NCBI GenBank assembly: GCA_039679375.1
Contig: JBDKVA010000195.1
Location: 1 to 50,379 of the forward strand
Length of the DNA stretch: 50,379 nt
Direction of reading: 5' to 3'
DNA from: JBDKVA01 sp039679375
GTDB lineage: Bacteria > Bacillota > Clostridia > Acetivibrionales > DTU013
Shown here: positions 23,836 through 32,287 of the stretch, one piece after another
How positions within the stretch are numbered: position 1 is the first letter of the stretch
How the letters are laid out: every line of letters starts with the position of its first letter
Made by a program: the position numbers and the translations under genes
Notes under the pieces: model-generated
Seen by the model: the letters and a program-made list of their open reading frames with translations, nothing else
Told to the model about the DNA's origin: nothing
The model's database searches: none

Positions 23836-25038
23836 CTAGCAGCTTTGCTTTCTATCCCACATGAATATCGCGCCGCTCCTTGGAAGAACCCAGTTCTTTA
23901 AATCTATTTCCTTAAATCCGTCGATATCATTTGTTCCGATTTTCTCTTCGTAGCTTTCGTCGAAGAAGGGTATCGATGTGACGTTATATTGCTCCCGCGG
24001 GTAAATCAGCCTGATTTGCGGCCTGAATGTGGGCTCGGATATCGCCGCCATAAAATTGTTTTTCTGCTTTAGCTGAGGCATTGAGAAAGTGATATCGTAA
24101 TCAACCTCGTCCATCTTTATTCCGGCTGGCGTCCTGTAGGTTATAACAATCCCCTTATCCGTCATATCAATAGATTGGATTAAGGTTTTTAATTCATTGA
24201 TATACAGACTGACATCCATGCAGCTGTTCACGAATTCCTCTTTATTTTGTTTAATGTTTTCAAGATCTTCCTTACTGACCGAGAAATTTTCTCTGAAAAC
24301 AAAATCCTTGTTTTTGAAATGTCTGTCCAATATATTTTCATCAACAAAAAAGCCGATGCTTAAATATTCCGGCAGGCATCCCGGTTCGTCTGTGTAAACC
24401 TTCGTATAGGACAGGCTTTCCCTGATCAGATTATAGCCGGCGGTGCTTATAAAGTTGCTCCACTTGCAGCATTCCGACTGGCTGATATCCTCAAGCACAA
24501 TCGTATATTTAAATTTCTTCCTCAGATTCAGCTTGGACTGAAGATATGGAGAGACCATATCATATACGACGTCGCCCTTTTCCTGCTGCAGTATCGATTG
24601 CAGTGTGGTTTTGACAAACTGTTTTTTTGTATCAAAATCGAATGAATCGATGACCTCTTTATTGGACATGATGGTCTCGGTAATCTTTTCGGATATTTCC
24701 CTGGAGGAGTGTATACGTACGAGATATTCATAAAAAACGTTGAAAATAAGCAATGGAATGATGACCCCGATGATGCTTGACAAAATGGTGTCGGTAAACT
24801 CTATGGCGTCGAATTCCATTCCAAGCCGGTATTGAAGCACTATGCGGACTAAAAGCACAATGACGAACAAAAGGGACAGAATCACGGCAAAGAGGACGGT
24901 GATATTTTTCATGGATGACTGGTTGATATTTTTAGGTTGCTTTACGATCCTGATCTTTTTTTCTTTTTTCCCTGTGAATATCTGTTTTAACCGATTGAGC
25001 ATCCCGCCTGGAAATTTTTCAGCCTTTGGCCCTGTCAT
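23836..25038 (-). CDS. Two-helix membrane protein of unknown function
   Basis: This protein of about 400 aa has a basic N-terminus (KKEKKIRIVKQPK). Two transmembrane helices follow at about residues 44-65 and 85-105, and then a large soluble C-terminal region of about 290 residues. The latter has a helical part followed by a beta-rich part (YTIVLEDISQSECC to IVITYRTPAG and IRLIYPREQYNVTS). I recognise no family. I chose the ATG at 25038 because GGGGG lies 8 nt upstream; in-frame ATGs up to 25068 lack a site. It lies 60-90 bp behind the VanX-like gene on the same strand and is probably part of the cell-wall cluster. Confidence 0.7.
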   Translation of the reverse strand: MTGPKAEKFPGGMLNRLKQIFTGKKEKKIRIVKQPKNINQSSMKNITVLFAVILSLLFVIVLLVRIVLQYRLGMEFDAIEFTDTILSSIIGVIIPLLIFNVFYEYLVRIHSSREISEKITETIMSNKEVIDSFDFDTKKQFVKTTLQSILQQEKGDVVYDMVSPYLQSKLNLRKKFKYTIVLEDISQSECCKWSNFISTAGYNLIRESLSYTKVYTDEPGCLPEYLSIGFFVDENILDRHFKNKDFVFRENFSVSKEDLENIKQNKEEFVNSCMDVSLYINELKTLIQSIDMTDKGIVITYRTPAGIKMDEVDYDITFSMPQLKQKNNFMAAISEPTFRPQIRLIYPREQYNVTSIPFFDESYEEKIGTNDIDGFKEIDLKNWVLPRSGAIFMWDRKQSC

Positions 25039-25128
25039 TGTAATACCCCCAATCATAATCAACATCATCCCGCAAATCAGAAAAGCTTTAACCTAGGAGC
25101 CTTGGACATACACCCCCGGAGTGGTAGT

Positions 25129-25848
25129 TCAGGAACTTATCAGCCCATAAAAAGCCCTTTGCTTTTTCAAATATCCCCAAAACTGGTCCCCATAGTCAAA
25201 GTGCCACCATTCTTTGGGGTAATTGGTAAAACCCACTGCTACCATTATATTATAAAGCATTCTTCTGTTCAAACAGAATTGGAGTTCCTTAAGTGTCAGC
25301 CTTAAACCTTTTTTAAGCTTTTCTTCGTAATACCGGGTGTGAGATTCCTCGCAAAAGCTGTCAAAATCGGATTCCATATCTATTTTGCAGCCATTTTCAT
25401 CCACAATGGTAAGATCCACGGCTCCTCCGGTAAAATGAGGAGAAGGCTTTGTCAAATCTGTGCAGGGGATGGATACGAATTTTTGCGCCAGGTCAGCAAT
25501 ATCGTCCTCCGCTTTATTGGGATACATTTTTTTCAGCGCGGCGACGTAATCCTCAAAAAGATGTTCCTGCACCTCAACCGGCCTCCAGGCATCGTAAATC
25601 AGAAGGGAACAGCCTTCGGGAAGCATCTTGGATGCCTGGACCAGCATGGCGGCAACGGTTGATCGTACATAGCAGCTTTGAATGGAGCCCGGAATCCCCT
25701 TTTTATAGTATTCCGACTCGATTCGTATCCGATCCGACATGGTATCAAGCAAAACTATCTGTTCATTATTTTCTTCCAGTGGCACTTCTTTCCAGCCAGT
25801 GCCGATATCGGCTGCCCCGATAGGCTTATACAAATCGTATAAATTCAT
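25129..25848 (-). CDS. VanX-like D-Ala-D-Ala dipeptidase (M15D)
   Basis: This 239-aa zinc dipeptidase has the M15D signature S-x-H-x-x-G-x-A-x-D: Ser136, His138, Gly141, Ala143, Asp145. The catalytic Glu213 and third zinc ligand His216 lie in KEWWHF, and the transition-state Arg89 in YDAWRP. Family members hydrolyse free D-Ala-D-Ala in the cytoplasm. In glycopeptide-resistant bacteria this removes the normal cell-wall terminus, while in others it recycles wall fragments. There is no signal peptide. It follows the ligase gene on the same strand after 116 bp. Its co-location with a D-Ala-D-X ligase and a MurF-like ligase gives a resistance- or remodelling-type gene set, but no VanH or VanT gene is present. 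Confidence 0.9.
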   Translation of the reverse strand: MNLYDLYKPIGAADIGTGWKEVPLEENNEQIVLLDTMSDRIRIESEYYKKGIPGSIQSCYVRSTVAAMLVQASKMLPEGCSLLIYDAWRPVEVQEHLFEDYVAALKKMYPNKAEDDIADLAQKFVSIPCTDLTKPSPHFTGGAVDLTIVDENGCKIDMESDFDSFCEESHTRYYEEKLKKGLRLTLKELQFCLNRRMLYNIMVAVGFTNYPKEWWHFDYGDQFWGYLKKQRAFYGLISS

Positions 25849-25964
25849 ATGATCTCCGTTTTGTCATGTGCGGTGGTGTGGCATAACATACTGAACTTAA
25901 GCAAACATCATTCGCAGTGCCCCCAACGCTATGACTCTTCACACAATATATGTTTACCAGGTTA

Positions 25965-27179
25965 CTATGACTTCGAGCCCTTTGTGCCCTTCATCGCAAA
26001 AATATTCGTATTGTAGGTAAACATTAACTGCTGCCTCTCCCTGCTCCTCTTGAAAGCAAGAGAGATCATTTCGTCCAGCAATTCACCGTATTTCTTTCCA
26101 ACCGGTTCCCATAAATAAAATGCCAGCGAACCGGGAATGGTATTGAGTTCGTTTACATAAACCGTATTGTCATTTTCCGTATCCACCAGGAAATCGATCC
26201 GTACCACTCCGCCGCAGCCTATCGCCTTGAATGTTTTTACAGCAAGATCCTTTATATAAGCTTCCATTTCCGGTGATATATCAGCCGGCAATTTCCTTTT
26301 CAGCGAACTCATCCCCTTGGATGAACCGCCTTTGGCAGAGCTTCCCTTGGCGGACCCTCCCTTGCCGGAGCCTCCGCTCATATACTTATCGTTGTAGCTT
26401 AATATCTCATCGCTTCCAATAGGCTCCTCACATGCCGACGGGCTGGCTGTTTCATGGTCTCCCAGAACGGAACAGTTAACTTCCTTCAGTTTCGTAATCG
26501 CTTTTTCCACGATGAGCTGGTTTGAAAAGGATTGTGCCAGGTCGATTGCCTGTTCGAGCTCTCCGCGGTTTGCAGCTTTCTTTATCCCGACGCTGGAGCC
26601 CAGGTTGGCTGGCTTGATAATAAGCGGATATCCGATTTCGCCTTCTATTTTCCTGATGAGCTCTTGGCTGTTTTCGTGCCATTGCCTTGAGTAGAATGAA
26701 ACATAATTGAGTACGGGTATATTATGCTCCTTCAAAACCTTTTTTGTAGTGATTTTGTCCATACCGACTGCTGATGACAGGATATCCGAGCCGACATACG
26801 GTATCCTGAGCATTTCCAGAAAACCCTGTACCGTGCCGTCCTCACAATTTGTCCCATGTACGATCGGGAAAGCGACGTCAAGCTTGAAAAGCAGATTATT
26901 GCCGAAAGCTTTTGGTGGATTCCTGTACCCGCATACATCCTCGCCATTTCTGGCGACAGCGACCTTGCTGCATGAGCTGAGAAGCTTATCCATATCGGTA
27001 TAGCGTTCTATATCAAGCAATGCGTCGCCGGTATAAAAATTGCTGTCCTTGCTGATGTAAACAGGCACAATATGATACTTTTCACCGTCCATCGAGTGGA
27101 TCGCCTGCAGAGCTGATATGACGGATATTTCATGCTCTACGGAACTGCCGCCGAAAAATACTCCTACATTGATTTTCAT
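25965..27179 (-). CDS. D-alanine-D-alanine ligase-like ATP-grasp enzyme with Gly/Ser/Lys insertion
   Basis: This 404-aa ligase has the N-terminal GGSSVEHEIS motif, the ATP-grasp KPANLGSSVGI segment, the KEVNCSVLG strand and the metal-binding VNELNTIPGS motif. The omega-loop YNDKY keeps the Lys-Tyr pair of Ddl and VanG/VanC-type enzymes, unlike the His of VanA-type D-lactate ligases, so D-Ala-D-Ala or D-Ala-D-Ser is more likely than D-Ala-D-Lac. Between that Lys-Tyr and the PAD that normally follows after about ten residues there is a repetitive insertion of about 20 residues (GGSGKGGSAKGSSAKGGSSK, near residues 269-288). A 25-residue C-terminal extension follows the usual end. The ATG has GGAGTG upstream. 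It lies between MurF-like and VanX-like genes. Confidence 0.88.
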   Translation of the reverse strand: MKINVGVFFGGSSVEHEISVISALQAIHSMDGEKYHIVPVYISKDSNFYTGDALLDIERYTDMDKLLSSCSKVAVARNGEDVCGYRNPPKAFGNNLLFKLDVAFPIVHGTNCEDGTVQGFLEMLRIPYVGSDILSSAVGMDKITTKKVLKEHNIPVLNYVSFYSRQWHENSQELIRKIEGEIGYPLIIKPANLGSSVGIKKAANRGELEQAIDLAQSFSNQLIVEKAITKLKEVNCSVLGDHETASPSACEEPIGSDEILSYNDKYMSGGSGKGGSAKGSSAKGGSSKGMSSLKRKLPADISPEMEAYIKDLAVKTFKAIGCGGVVRIDFLVDTENDNTVYVNELNTIPGSLAFYLWEPVGKKYGELLDEMISLAFKRSRERQQLMFTYNTNIFAMKGTKGSKS

Positions 27180-27303
27180 CTATTTTCACTCCTATTACAT
27201 TGTTATTATCAAATCAATATTACTTCCAACTCAAATTATAAACTATTTCAATCCTTCTGAATCACTCACTTCTAATAATTATCCGGCAGATCGCTTCGCT
27301 CGC

Positions 27304-28887
27304 TTATTCTTCATAATTATCCGGCAGGTCATTTTCAAACAATACGACACTGCCCGGAATTGCTATTGTCTTCATTTTTTCAAGCGCTTCATTCAGGTTT
27401 TTTGCAACATATATTTTTTCCGCGGGGTAATCGCGGTTCTTGATTCCATCCAGAATTGGCTTTGACCTTTTAACGCCGACCAGTATGATAAAATCACAGG
27501 AGGCGGCGGCTTTTTCTCCGAATTTAAAGTTGTATTCATATTCGCGATCACTCAGCTCGATCATGCCCGGCGTGATCAGGATCCGCATAGGGCTGTCGAA
27601 TCCGCTGAGAACATTCAGCGCTTCATTTGCGCCAACAGGGTTTGAATTGAAGGCATCGTCGATAATGGAAACTCCGGAGGGCGAGCCTTTCAGTTCAAGA
27701 CGATGGGGCACGGGAGGGATCTGCCTTACGGCATAACAAATGTCCTCTGCCTTAACGCCAAGCTCCATCGCAATGGCACATGCTGAAACGATGTTGAGTA
27801 CATTATGGTTTCCCAGCAGCTGTGTCTTCAGCTCTATTTTAACATTATCGTATGTGCAGAAAGTGAAGCTGGAACCCCGGCTGCCGATTTTAACGTTCTC
27901 CGCCCAATAACTGAGGGAACTGTTGTTAAGACCATAGCTGAAATACTTGCCGCCGCTTTTTCTTTCACGGATGAATTCGTTTTCAAAGTTGAGGAAGGCA
28001 GCGCCGCCCTTTACCGCTTCAATCAATTCATATTTTGCAAGGATGATATTATCGATGCTTTTAAACGTGTCCAGATGCTGGTGGCCGATGGTGGTCAAAA
28101 GGCCGTACCGTGGACGGACAAGCCTGCAGATCTCCGCGATTTCCCCTCTTTTATATGCGCCCATTTCAACGACGAAAACCTCGTGGGTCGCCTTAAGGTG
28201 TTCACGGATGGTCCGGACGACGCCCATCAGCGTGTTGTAGCTCTCAGGGGTCATAAGGACATTGTATCTGGCCGAAAGTATCCTGCTGAGTATGTACTTG
28301 GAGCTCGTTTTGCCGTAGCTTCCCGTAATGCCGATGATGATGAGCTTTTTATTCTGCTTCAGTATGCGCTTTGCATCCATGTAGTAATACAGGTTTACCA
28401 GCTTCTCCACCGGCGTGTTGATGGTCTTTGCCAGAAGGGGATAGAAAATCTTCAATTCGCCCAGTAATGCAGCCAGTGCAAGCAGTATTGCCGGTGCAGT
28501 GCTGCCGCAGCGGTTATATGCGTACAGGATATAAAGGCTTATAACCGCCAGCAGGATGCCGGTCGTGATGTAGAGCCGGATGATCCGGTTGGTATAGACG
28601 AATTTTTTCTTTTCCTTCGTTTTTCGCCTGATAAGGATCAAAACTGTGTAGATCACGAGCCATGCAGCCGCGAAAGCCAGGTATTGCCCATATGCTGCTA
28701 AAAGTGCGGCGGCCGCGGGCAGCACGCTGAACAAAGTGATTTCGGAGGCGAAGTTTTTGCTGTACCACCTCAGGTATTTCGAATACATGTATGAATTCAG
28801 CTGAAGCATATGCAGGTATCTTTTGCTGATTACTGCGATATAAGATATGTAAACGGCAAGGGCAAAGCCCAGGAAGTAAATATTCAT
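27304..28887 (-). CDS. Membrane-anchored MurF-like Mur ligase
   Basis: This 527-aa protein has four or more hydrophobic helices in the first 150 residues in place of the MurF N-terminal uridine-binding domain. A Mur ligase core follows, with ATP loop GITGSYGKTSS (186-196), the central EMGAYKRGEI and GHQHLDTF segments, and the C-terminal HRLELKG and DDAFNSNP motif (normally DDxYNANP). MurF joins a D-Ala-D-X dipeptide to the UDP-MurNAc-tripeptide. A membrane-bound form could act on a lipid-linked or membrane-associated substrate. It starts 12 bp after the hydrolase gene and is probably cotranslated with it. The ligase and VanX-like genes follow. Confidence 0.87.
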   Translation of the reverse strand: MNIYFLGFALAVYISYIAVISKRYLHMLQLNSYMYSKYLRWYSKNFASEITLFSVLPAAAALLAAYGQYLAFAAAWLVIYTVLILIRRKTKEKKKFVYTNRIIRLYITTGILLAVISLYILYAYNRCGSTAPAILLALAALLGELKIFYPLLAKTINTPVEKLVNLYYYMDAKRILKQNKKLIIIGITGSYGKTSSKYILSRILSARYNVLMTPESYNTLMGVVRTIREHLKATHEVFVVEMGAYKRGEIAEICRLVRPRYGLLTTIGHQHLDTFKSIDNIILAKYELIEAVKGGAAFLNFENEFIRERKSGGKYFSYGLNNSSLSYWAENVKIGSRGSSFTFCTYDNVKIELKTQLLGNHNVLNIVSACAIAMELGVKAEDICYAVRQIPPVPHRLELKGSPSGVSIIDDAFNSNPVGANEALNVLSGFDSPMRILITPGMIELSDREYEYNFKFGEKAAASCDFIILVGVKRSKPILDGIKNRDYPAEKIYVAKNLNEALEKMKTIAIPGSVVLFENDLPDNYEE

Positions 28888-28899
28888 TCTATAGCACCT

Positions 28900-29664
28900 T
28901 TAACCCTCTCTCAGGAAATGATCCACAATAATATTAAATTCATATGCTTTGTCCAGATATGAAAAATGGCCTGCATTTTTCAAAACCACCAGTCCCGCAT
29001 CCCGAATCAGCTTCTCCATCAGCTTTCCATCGGAAGCCGGCGTATCGGCGTCATTTTCCCCCCAGATCAAAAGGACGGGCGCATCTATTTCCGGCAGGTA
29101 TTTCCGTAGATCCTCATTGACGGTCTTCACAAGGACTGAGCGCATGATGCCCGGAGCATTTTTATAATCCGTCGAACCATGCTTGCTTCTGGCTTTTGCG
29201 ATGATTTCTTCGGACCTTTCCTTCGAAAACAGGAGCTTTACCGTATTTTTCATCAATTTGAAAGTATATACCCTGTAATAATACGACAGGCTTCTTTTCG
29301 GCCTGATGCCTGCGCTGTCGATCAGAACGATCTTCTGTGCCTGCACCTTGAGTCTGCCTGCAAGATAGATAATGACCCTGCCGCCGAACGAGTGGCCGAT
29401 CAATACCGGCCTTCGTATGCCGAGCGCGTCTAGGAATTGCCTGACCAGCTCCGCATATTCAGCTGTGCCCCAAACGCTTTGAGGTTCCTGGCTTTCACCG
29501 AAACCGGGGAAATCAAGTGCTATTACTTTGAAGTGATTTGACAACTGATTTGTGATGGATGCGCAGGTCTTGATATTTGCACCCCAACCATGCAGCACGA
29601 GGACTTCCTTTCCTTCGCCACAGATCTCATAATGAACTTTTAACCCGTTTAATTCTATGTACAA
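28900..29664 (-). CDS. Alpha/beta hydrolase
   Basis: This hydrolase of about 254 aa has the HGWGAN oxyanion region, the nucleophile Ser in GHSFGGR, an acid in WGENDADTP and the catalytic His in NAGHFSYL. This is the classical lipase/esterase/carboxypeptidase-like triad. It has no signal peptide. I chose the TTG at 29664, which is about 8 nt from AGGGAGA; the TTG at 29670 is too close to it. It is the first gene of the leftward cell-wall cluster and overlaps the logic of the MurF-like gene only by position. Its substrate could be a peptide or ester of cell-wall precursors or something unrelated. Confidence 0.85.
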   Translation of the reverse strand: MYIELNGLKVHYEICGEGKEVLVLHGWGANIKTCASITNQLSNHFKVIALDFPGFGESQEPQSVWGTAEYAELVRQFLDALGIRRPVLIGHSFGGRVIIYLAGRLKVQAQKIVLIDSAGIRPKRSLSYYYRVYTFKLMKNTVKLLFSKERSEEIIAKARSKHGSTDYKNAPGIMRSVLVKTVNEDLRKYLPEIDAPVLLIWGENDADTPASDGKLMEKLIRDAGLVVLKNAGHFSYLDKAYEFNIIVDHFLREG

Positions 29665-29738
29665 AACCAAATCTCCCTGTAACCGTTATTAGTATAGTAT
29701 TCAGCCGAAGCTGCACATAGTGCTTGTTACACGCACTA

Positions 29739-29767
29739 ATTATAATCTATTTAGTAAAAGAAGTAAA
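29739..29767 (-). promoter_or_regulatory. Promoter of the cell-wall cluster
   Basis: On the minus strand TTTACT (29767-29762), a 17-bp spacer and TATAAT (29744-29739) lie about 75 nt before the hydrolase start. The 370-bp divergent gap to merR holds no other clear signal. Confidence 0.5.
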
Positions 29768-30038
29768 TTGCAAATAAGATTGTGCCGGGAATTACAAATA
29801 ACAATGCAATTGCCGAATCGCAGAAGCTTCTATATACAATTTTGGACGGATAAACGGAAGTTATTCATAAGTCCTTCGCACTTTATCCTTTTTCCGTGGA
29901 AAAATACGGTGAAGCATGATATCATATATGCAATGTTATTGCTTGTCTTTAAGGCGGCTTAATCTGATTGGAATACAGAAATTTGAAGATGGCATACATG
30001 GTCTGACCGGATTGCTATGGAAATACCGAAGGTGAAAA

Positions 30039-30851
30039 ATGCTTAAGATAGGTGAATTTTCGTCCCTGACCGGAATCAGTATTTATATGCTCCGCAATTA
30101 TGACAAAATCGGATTGCTGAAACCGGAACAGGTGGTTGATCTGACCGGGTACCGGTATTATGGCGAAAAGCAGATCATTGAAGCAAACCGCATACAGGTT
30201 TTAAAGAGTTTAGGCTTCGGGCTGAAGGAAATATATGATATGCGGAAAAGCGGCACACTAAATGATACAATAAAAGTTTTTCTAAAAAATAAAATAAGTG
30301 AAAAAGAAAAAAGCCTTGCGGAAACAGAACGGCAGATCATGCAAATACAGCAGGCTCTTAAAGAACTGGATATTCAGAATGGGTGTGCCCTGTCTGTTTA
30401 TGTTAAGAAGCTTCCGTCCAGAAAAGTTGTGAGCCTGCGCGGCGTTATCCGGGAGTTTCATGAGGAAGGTTTGTTATGGGACCGTCTTTCAACAAAATGC
30501 AAGAAGCATGGCATAAAACTTGCAGATGTTCCATATTGCTATGCAACTACACACAGCATGGATTTTGAGAAAAAAAGTATCGATACGGAGGTCTGGAGAG
30601 TCGTGGAAAAGACCTTGCCGGACCTTGACGGATTAAAATTTTACGAAATGCCCGAAACAGAAGTAGCCGTTGTGGCATATCAGGGAATTTACAGCAGGAT
30701 CGGCGAGATAAACAGATATATTTATCAATGGGCTGTTGAAAACGGTTATAAAATCTGCGGCAGAGCATTTCAGACCTATTACATCTCTCCTGAAAACGAA
30801 CCCGATCCGGAAAACTTTATTACAGAAATATGCTTTCCGATAAAAAAATAA
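30039..30851 (+). CDS. MerR-family activator with GyrI-like ligand domain
   Basis: This 270-aa regulator has an N-terminal MerR winged helix (IGEFSSLTGISIYMLRNYDKIGLL, YRYYGEKQI), a long coiled-coil dimer helix around residues 75-115 and a C-terminal GyrI/effector-binding domain (VVSLRG to EICFPIKK). This build matches BmrR/TipA-type activators, which sense lipophilic or amphipathic ligands. No cysteine metal site is present. The next gene has a promoter with the 19-bp spacer characteristic of MerR control, starting 5 bp after this gene's stop codon, so the regulator most likely activates that gene. Confidence 0.9.
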   Translation: MLKIGEFSSLTGISIYMLRNYDKIGLLKPEQVVDLTGYRYYGEKQIIEANRIQVLKSLGFGLKEIYDMRKSGTLNDTIKVFLKNKISEKEKSLAETERQIMQIQQALKELDIQNGCALSVYVKKLPSRKVVSLRGVIREFHEEGLLWDRLSTKCKKHGIKLADVPYCYATTHSMDFEKKSIDTEVWRVVEKTLPDLDGLKFYEMPETEVAVVAYQGIYSRIGEINRYIYQWAVENGYKICGRAFQTYYISPENEPDPENFITEICFPIKK

Positions 30852-30855
30852 ACGC

Positions 30856-30886
30856 TTGACTCTCGTATGATGCAAGGGTTTATACT
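30856..30886 (+). promoter_or_regulatory. MerR-type promoter with 19-bp spacer
   Basis: TTGACT (30856-30861) and TATACT (30881-30886) are both near-consensus but are 19 bp apart rather than 17. That is the hallmark of promoters that need a MerR activator to realign them. The spacer carries an imperfect dyad (ACTCTCGTA/TGCAAGGGT). Confidence 0.8.
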
Positions 30887-30943
30887 CTTTCTGTCAAGGG
30901 ATTCAAAACAAATTCATACAGGGAGGAAGGGGGATTTAATTTT

Positions 30944-32017
30944 ATGCCGGAAAAATTGATTCATGTCAGGCATCATGTAGATGATTATGAATGTATGTGG
31001 AATGGAATAGAAGATTTGTACATGACAAAGACAGGAGAGAACATCCCGGATTTTTTCTTCTTTGCCATGGCGGGAACAGGAAATTTCATCTGTCTCAGAA
31101 CTCCAAAAGGCGCCGTCAAGCGGCTTGCAATGTGGAATGACGGCAGAACAAAGAAAATGTACGAAAGGCTGGCGCCGATTGTAGGTTTCCATTATCAGCG
31201 CACAGAGGGAAGAAGCTTTTCCTATATGTTAAAGCGGGCAAAGCAAAGTATTGATGAAGGCAATCCTGTCGTCCTCGGATGTCTCGATATGTACTGCCTG
31301 AGTTATTATCCGAAGTTTTATCACAGAGATCATATTCCAATCCACTATGTCCTGATGGTTGGCTACAACGAGGAAAGACAATGCGTATATATTCAGGATT
31401 GCGGGATCGCCGGAGTTCAGGAATTGAGCTTCACATGCCTGGAAGAAGCTTTGAATGTGCAGAAAACGGATCTCTCCGATAAAAATACGATGTGTACCGT
31501 TCAATTTGAAAAAAAACTTCCGGATGTACATGAAATCGCGGTGAAAGCATTTGCGGAAAAGGCCCGTAATATGCTGGAGCCGTCGGTAACTTTTCTGGGA
31601 ATAAAAGGGATGCGGAAGCTGGCAAAAGAGTTCGGTGCATGGAAAAATGAATTAAGTGAAGACGAATATCGGGCTGTCCTGCAGAATATCGTAATGTTTA
31701 CAGGAACGGTTCCGCAACTTCCGGATGCATTCCTGAAACCGGAAGAGAGAAACGGCATACAGCATAAGGCAGCAAGAGAAAAATTGGTTTATGTGCTGGA
31801 AGAGTTGTCTGCAAGGTATGGAATCATAGCCTGGGAGCAGTCAGCGCATGAGTTTGAAAAAAGTGGTGATCTGCTTTTGCAAATGACCGGAAAGATGACA
31901 GATTATCTGCTTGGAAACTGTGATGAGCTTGACGATATTCCGGAATTAATAATGCAAATTGCAGATATTGAAGAACAGGCATTTAAGTTTATGCTCAGAG
32001 GTACAGGCAAGGAATGA
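30944..32017 (+). CDS. BtrH N-terminal domain / DUF4872-type protein
   Basis: This 357-aa protein has an N-terminal half that fits the BtrH_N fold, a papain-like peptidase/acyltransferase relative: HHVDDYECMWNGIEDL, then IPIHYVLMVGYNEERQCVYIQD. Its helical C-terminal half resembles DUF4872. BtrH in butirosin biosynthesis moves an acyl group from a carrier protein to an antibiotic. Homologues outside antibiotic clusters have no known role, and no carrier protein or biosynthetic genes lie nearby here. It starts with GGAGGAAGG upstream. It is controlled by the MerR promoter, which suggests an induced response to a small lipophilic molecule, possibly modification or detoxification. Family call moderate, function unknown. 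Confidence 0.7.
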   Translation: MPEKLIHVRHHVDDYECMWNGIEDLYMTKTGENIPDFFFFAMAGTGNFICLRTPKGAVKRLAMWNDGRTKKMYERLAPIVGFHYQRTEGRSFSYMLKRAKQSIDEGNPVVLGCLDMYCLSYYPKFYHRDHIPIHYVLMVGYNEERQCVYIQDCGIAGVQELSFTCLEEALNVQKTDLSDKNTMCTVQFEKKLPDVHEIAVKAFAEKARNMLEPSVTFLGIKGMRKLAKEFGAWKNELSEDEYRAVLQNIVMFTGTVPQLPDAFLKPEERNGIQHKAAREKLVYVLEELSARYGIIAWEQSAHEFEKSGDLLLQMTGKMTDYLLGNCDELDDIPELIMQIADIEEQAFKFMLRGTGKE

Positions 32018-32152
32018 AAAATACGGGCGTTCTTTCCGGAACATGAATTCAAGTATCTTAATAACCGAATGAGTTAACTTGAATGCAGCGGTATGTATTG
32101 GTAAAATATATAGTATAATAAAAACGATTTCATGACAATACTTGAATCAGAA

Positions 32153-32267
32153 ACCGGATACGAACGGCGTATATATCCGGTGTGGGCTACCGCCCGCAAC
32201 CCAACGAATGTACCTATTGCCGCGAATGAGAAACTATTTTCTGTTATTTTTGCGATTTCGCGGCAAT
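32153..32267 (+). ncRNA. Structured leader before the aldo/keto reductase gene
   Basis: Three hairpins lie in a row: ACCGGATA/TATCCGGT (32153-32181), GGGC/GCCC (32184-32195) and a perfect 11-bp stem ATTGCCGCGAA/TTCGCGGCAAT (32216-32267). A TATAAT at 32114-32119 would start the RNA just upstream. No T-run follows the last stem, which ends 20 bp before the start codon, so it could cover the ribosome site. It matches no riboswitch I know. Confidence 0.4.
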
Positions 32268-32287
32268 AAGTTACTGAAGGAGCAGCT

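Noticed and set aside
25965..27179. Vancomycin-resistance ligase making D-Ala-D-Lac
   Set aside because: The omega loop carries Lys-Tyr rather than the VanA/VanB-type His and no VanH dehydrogenase gene is nearby.
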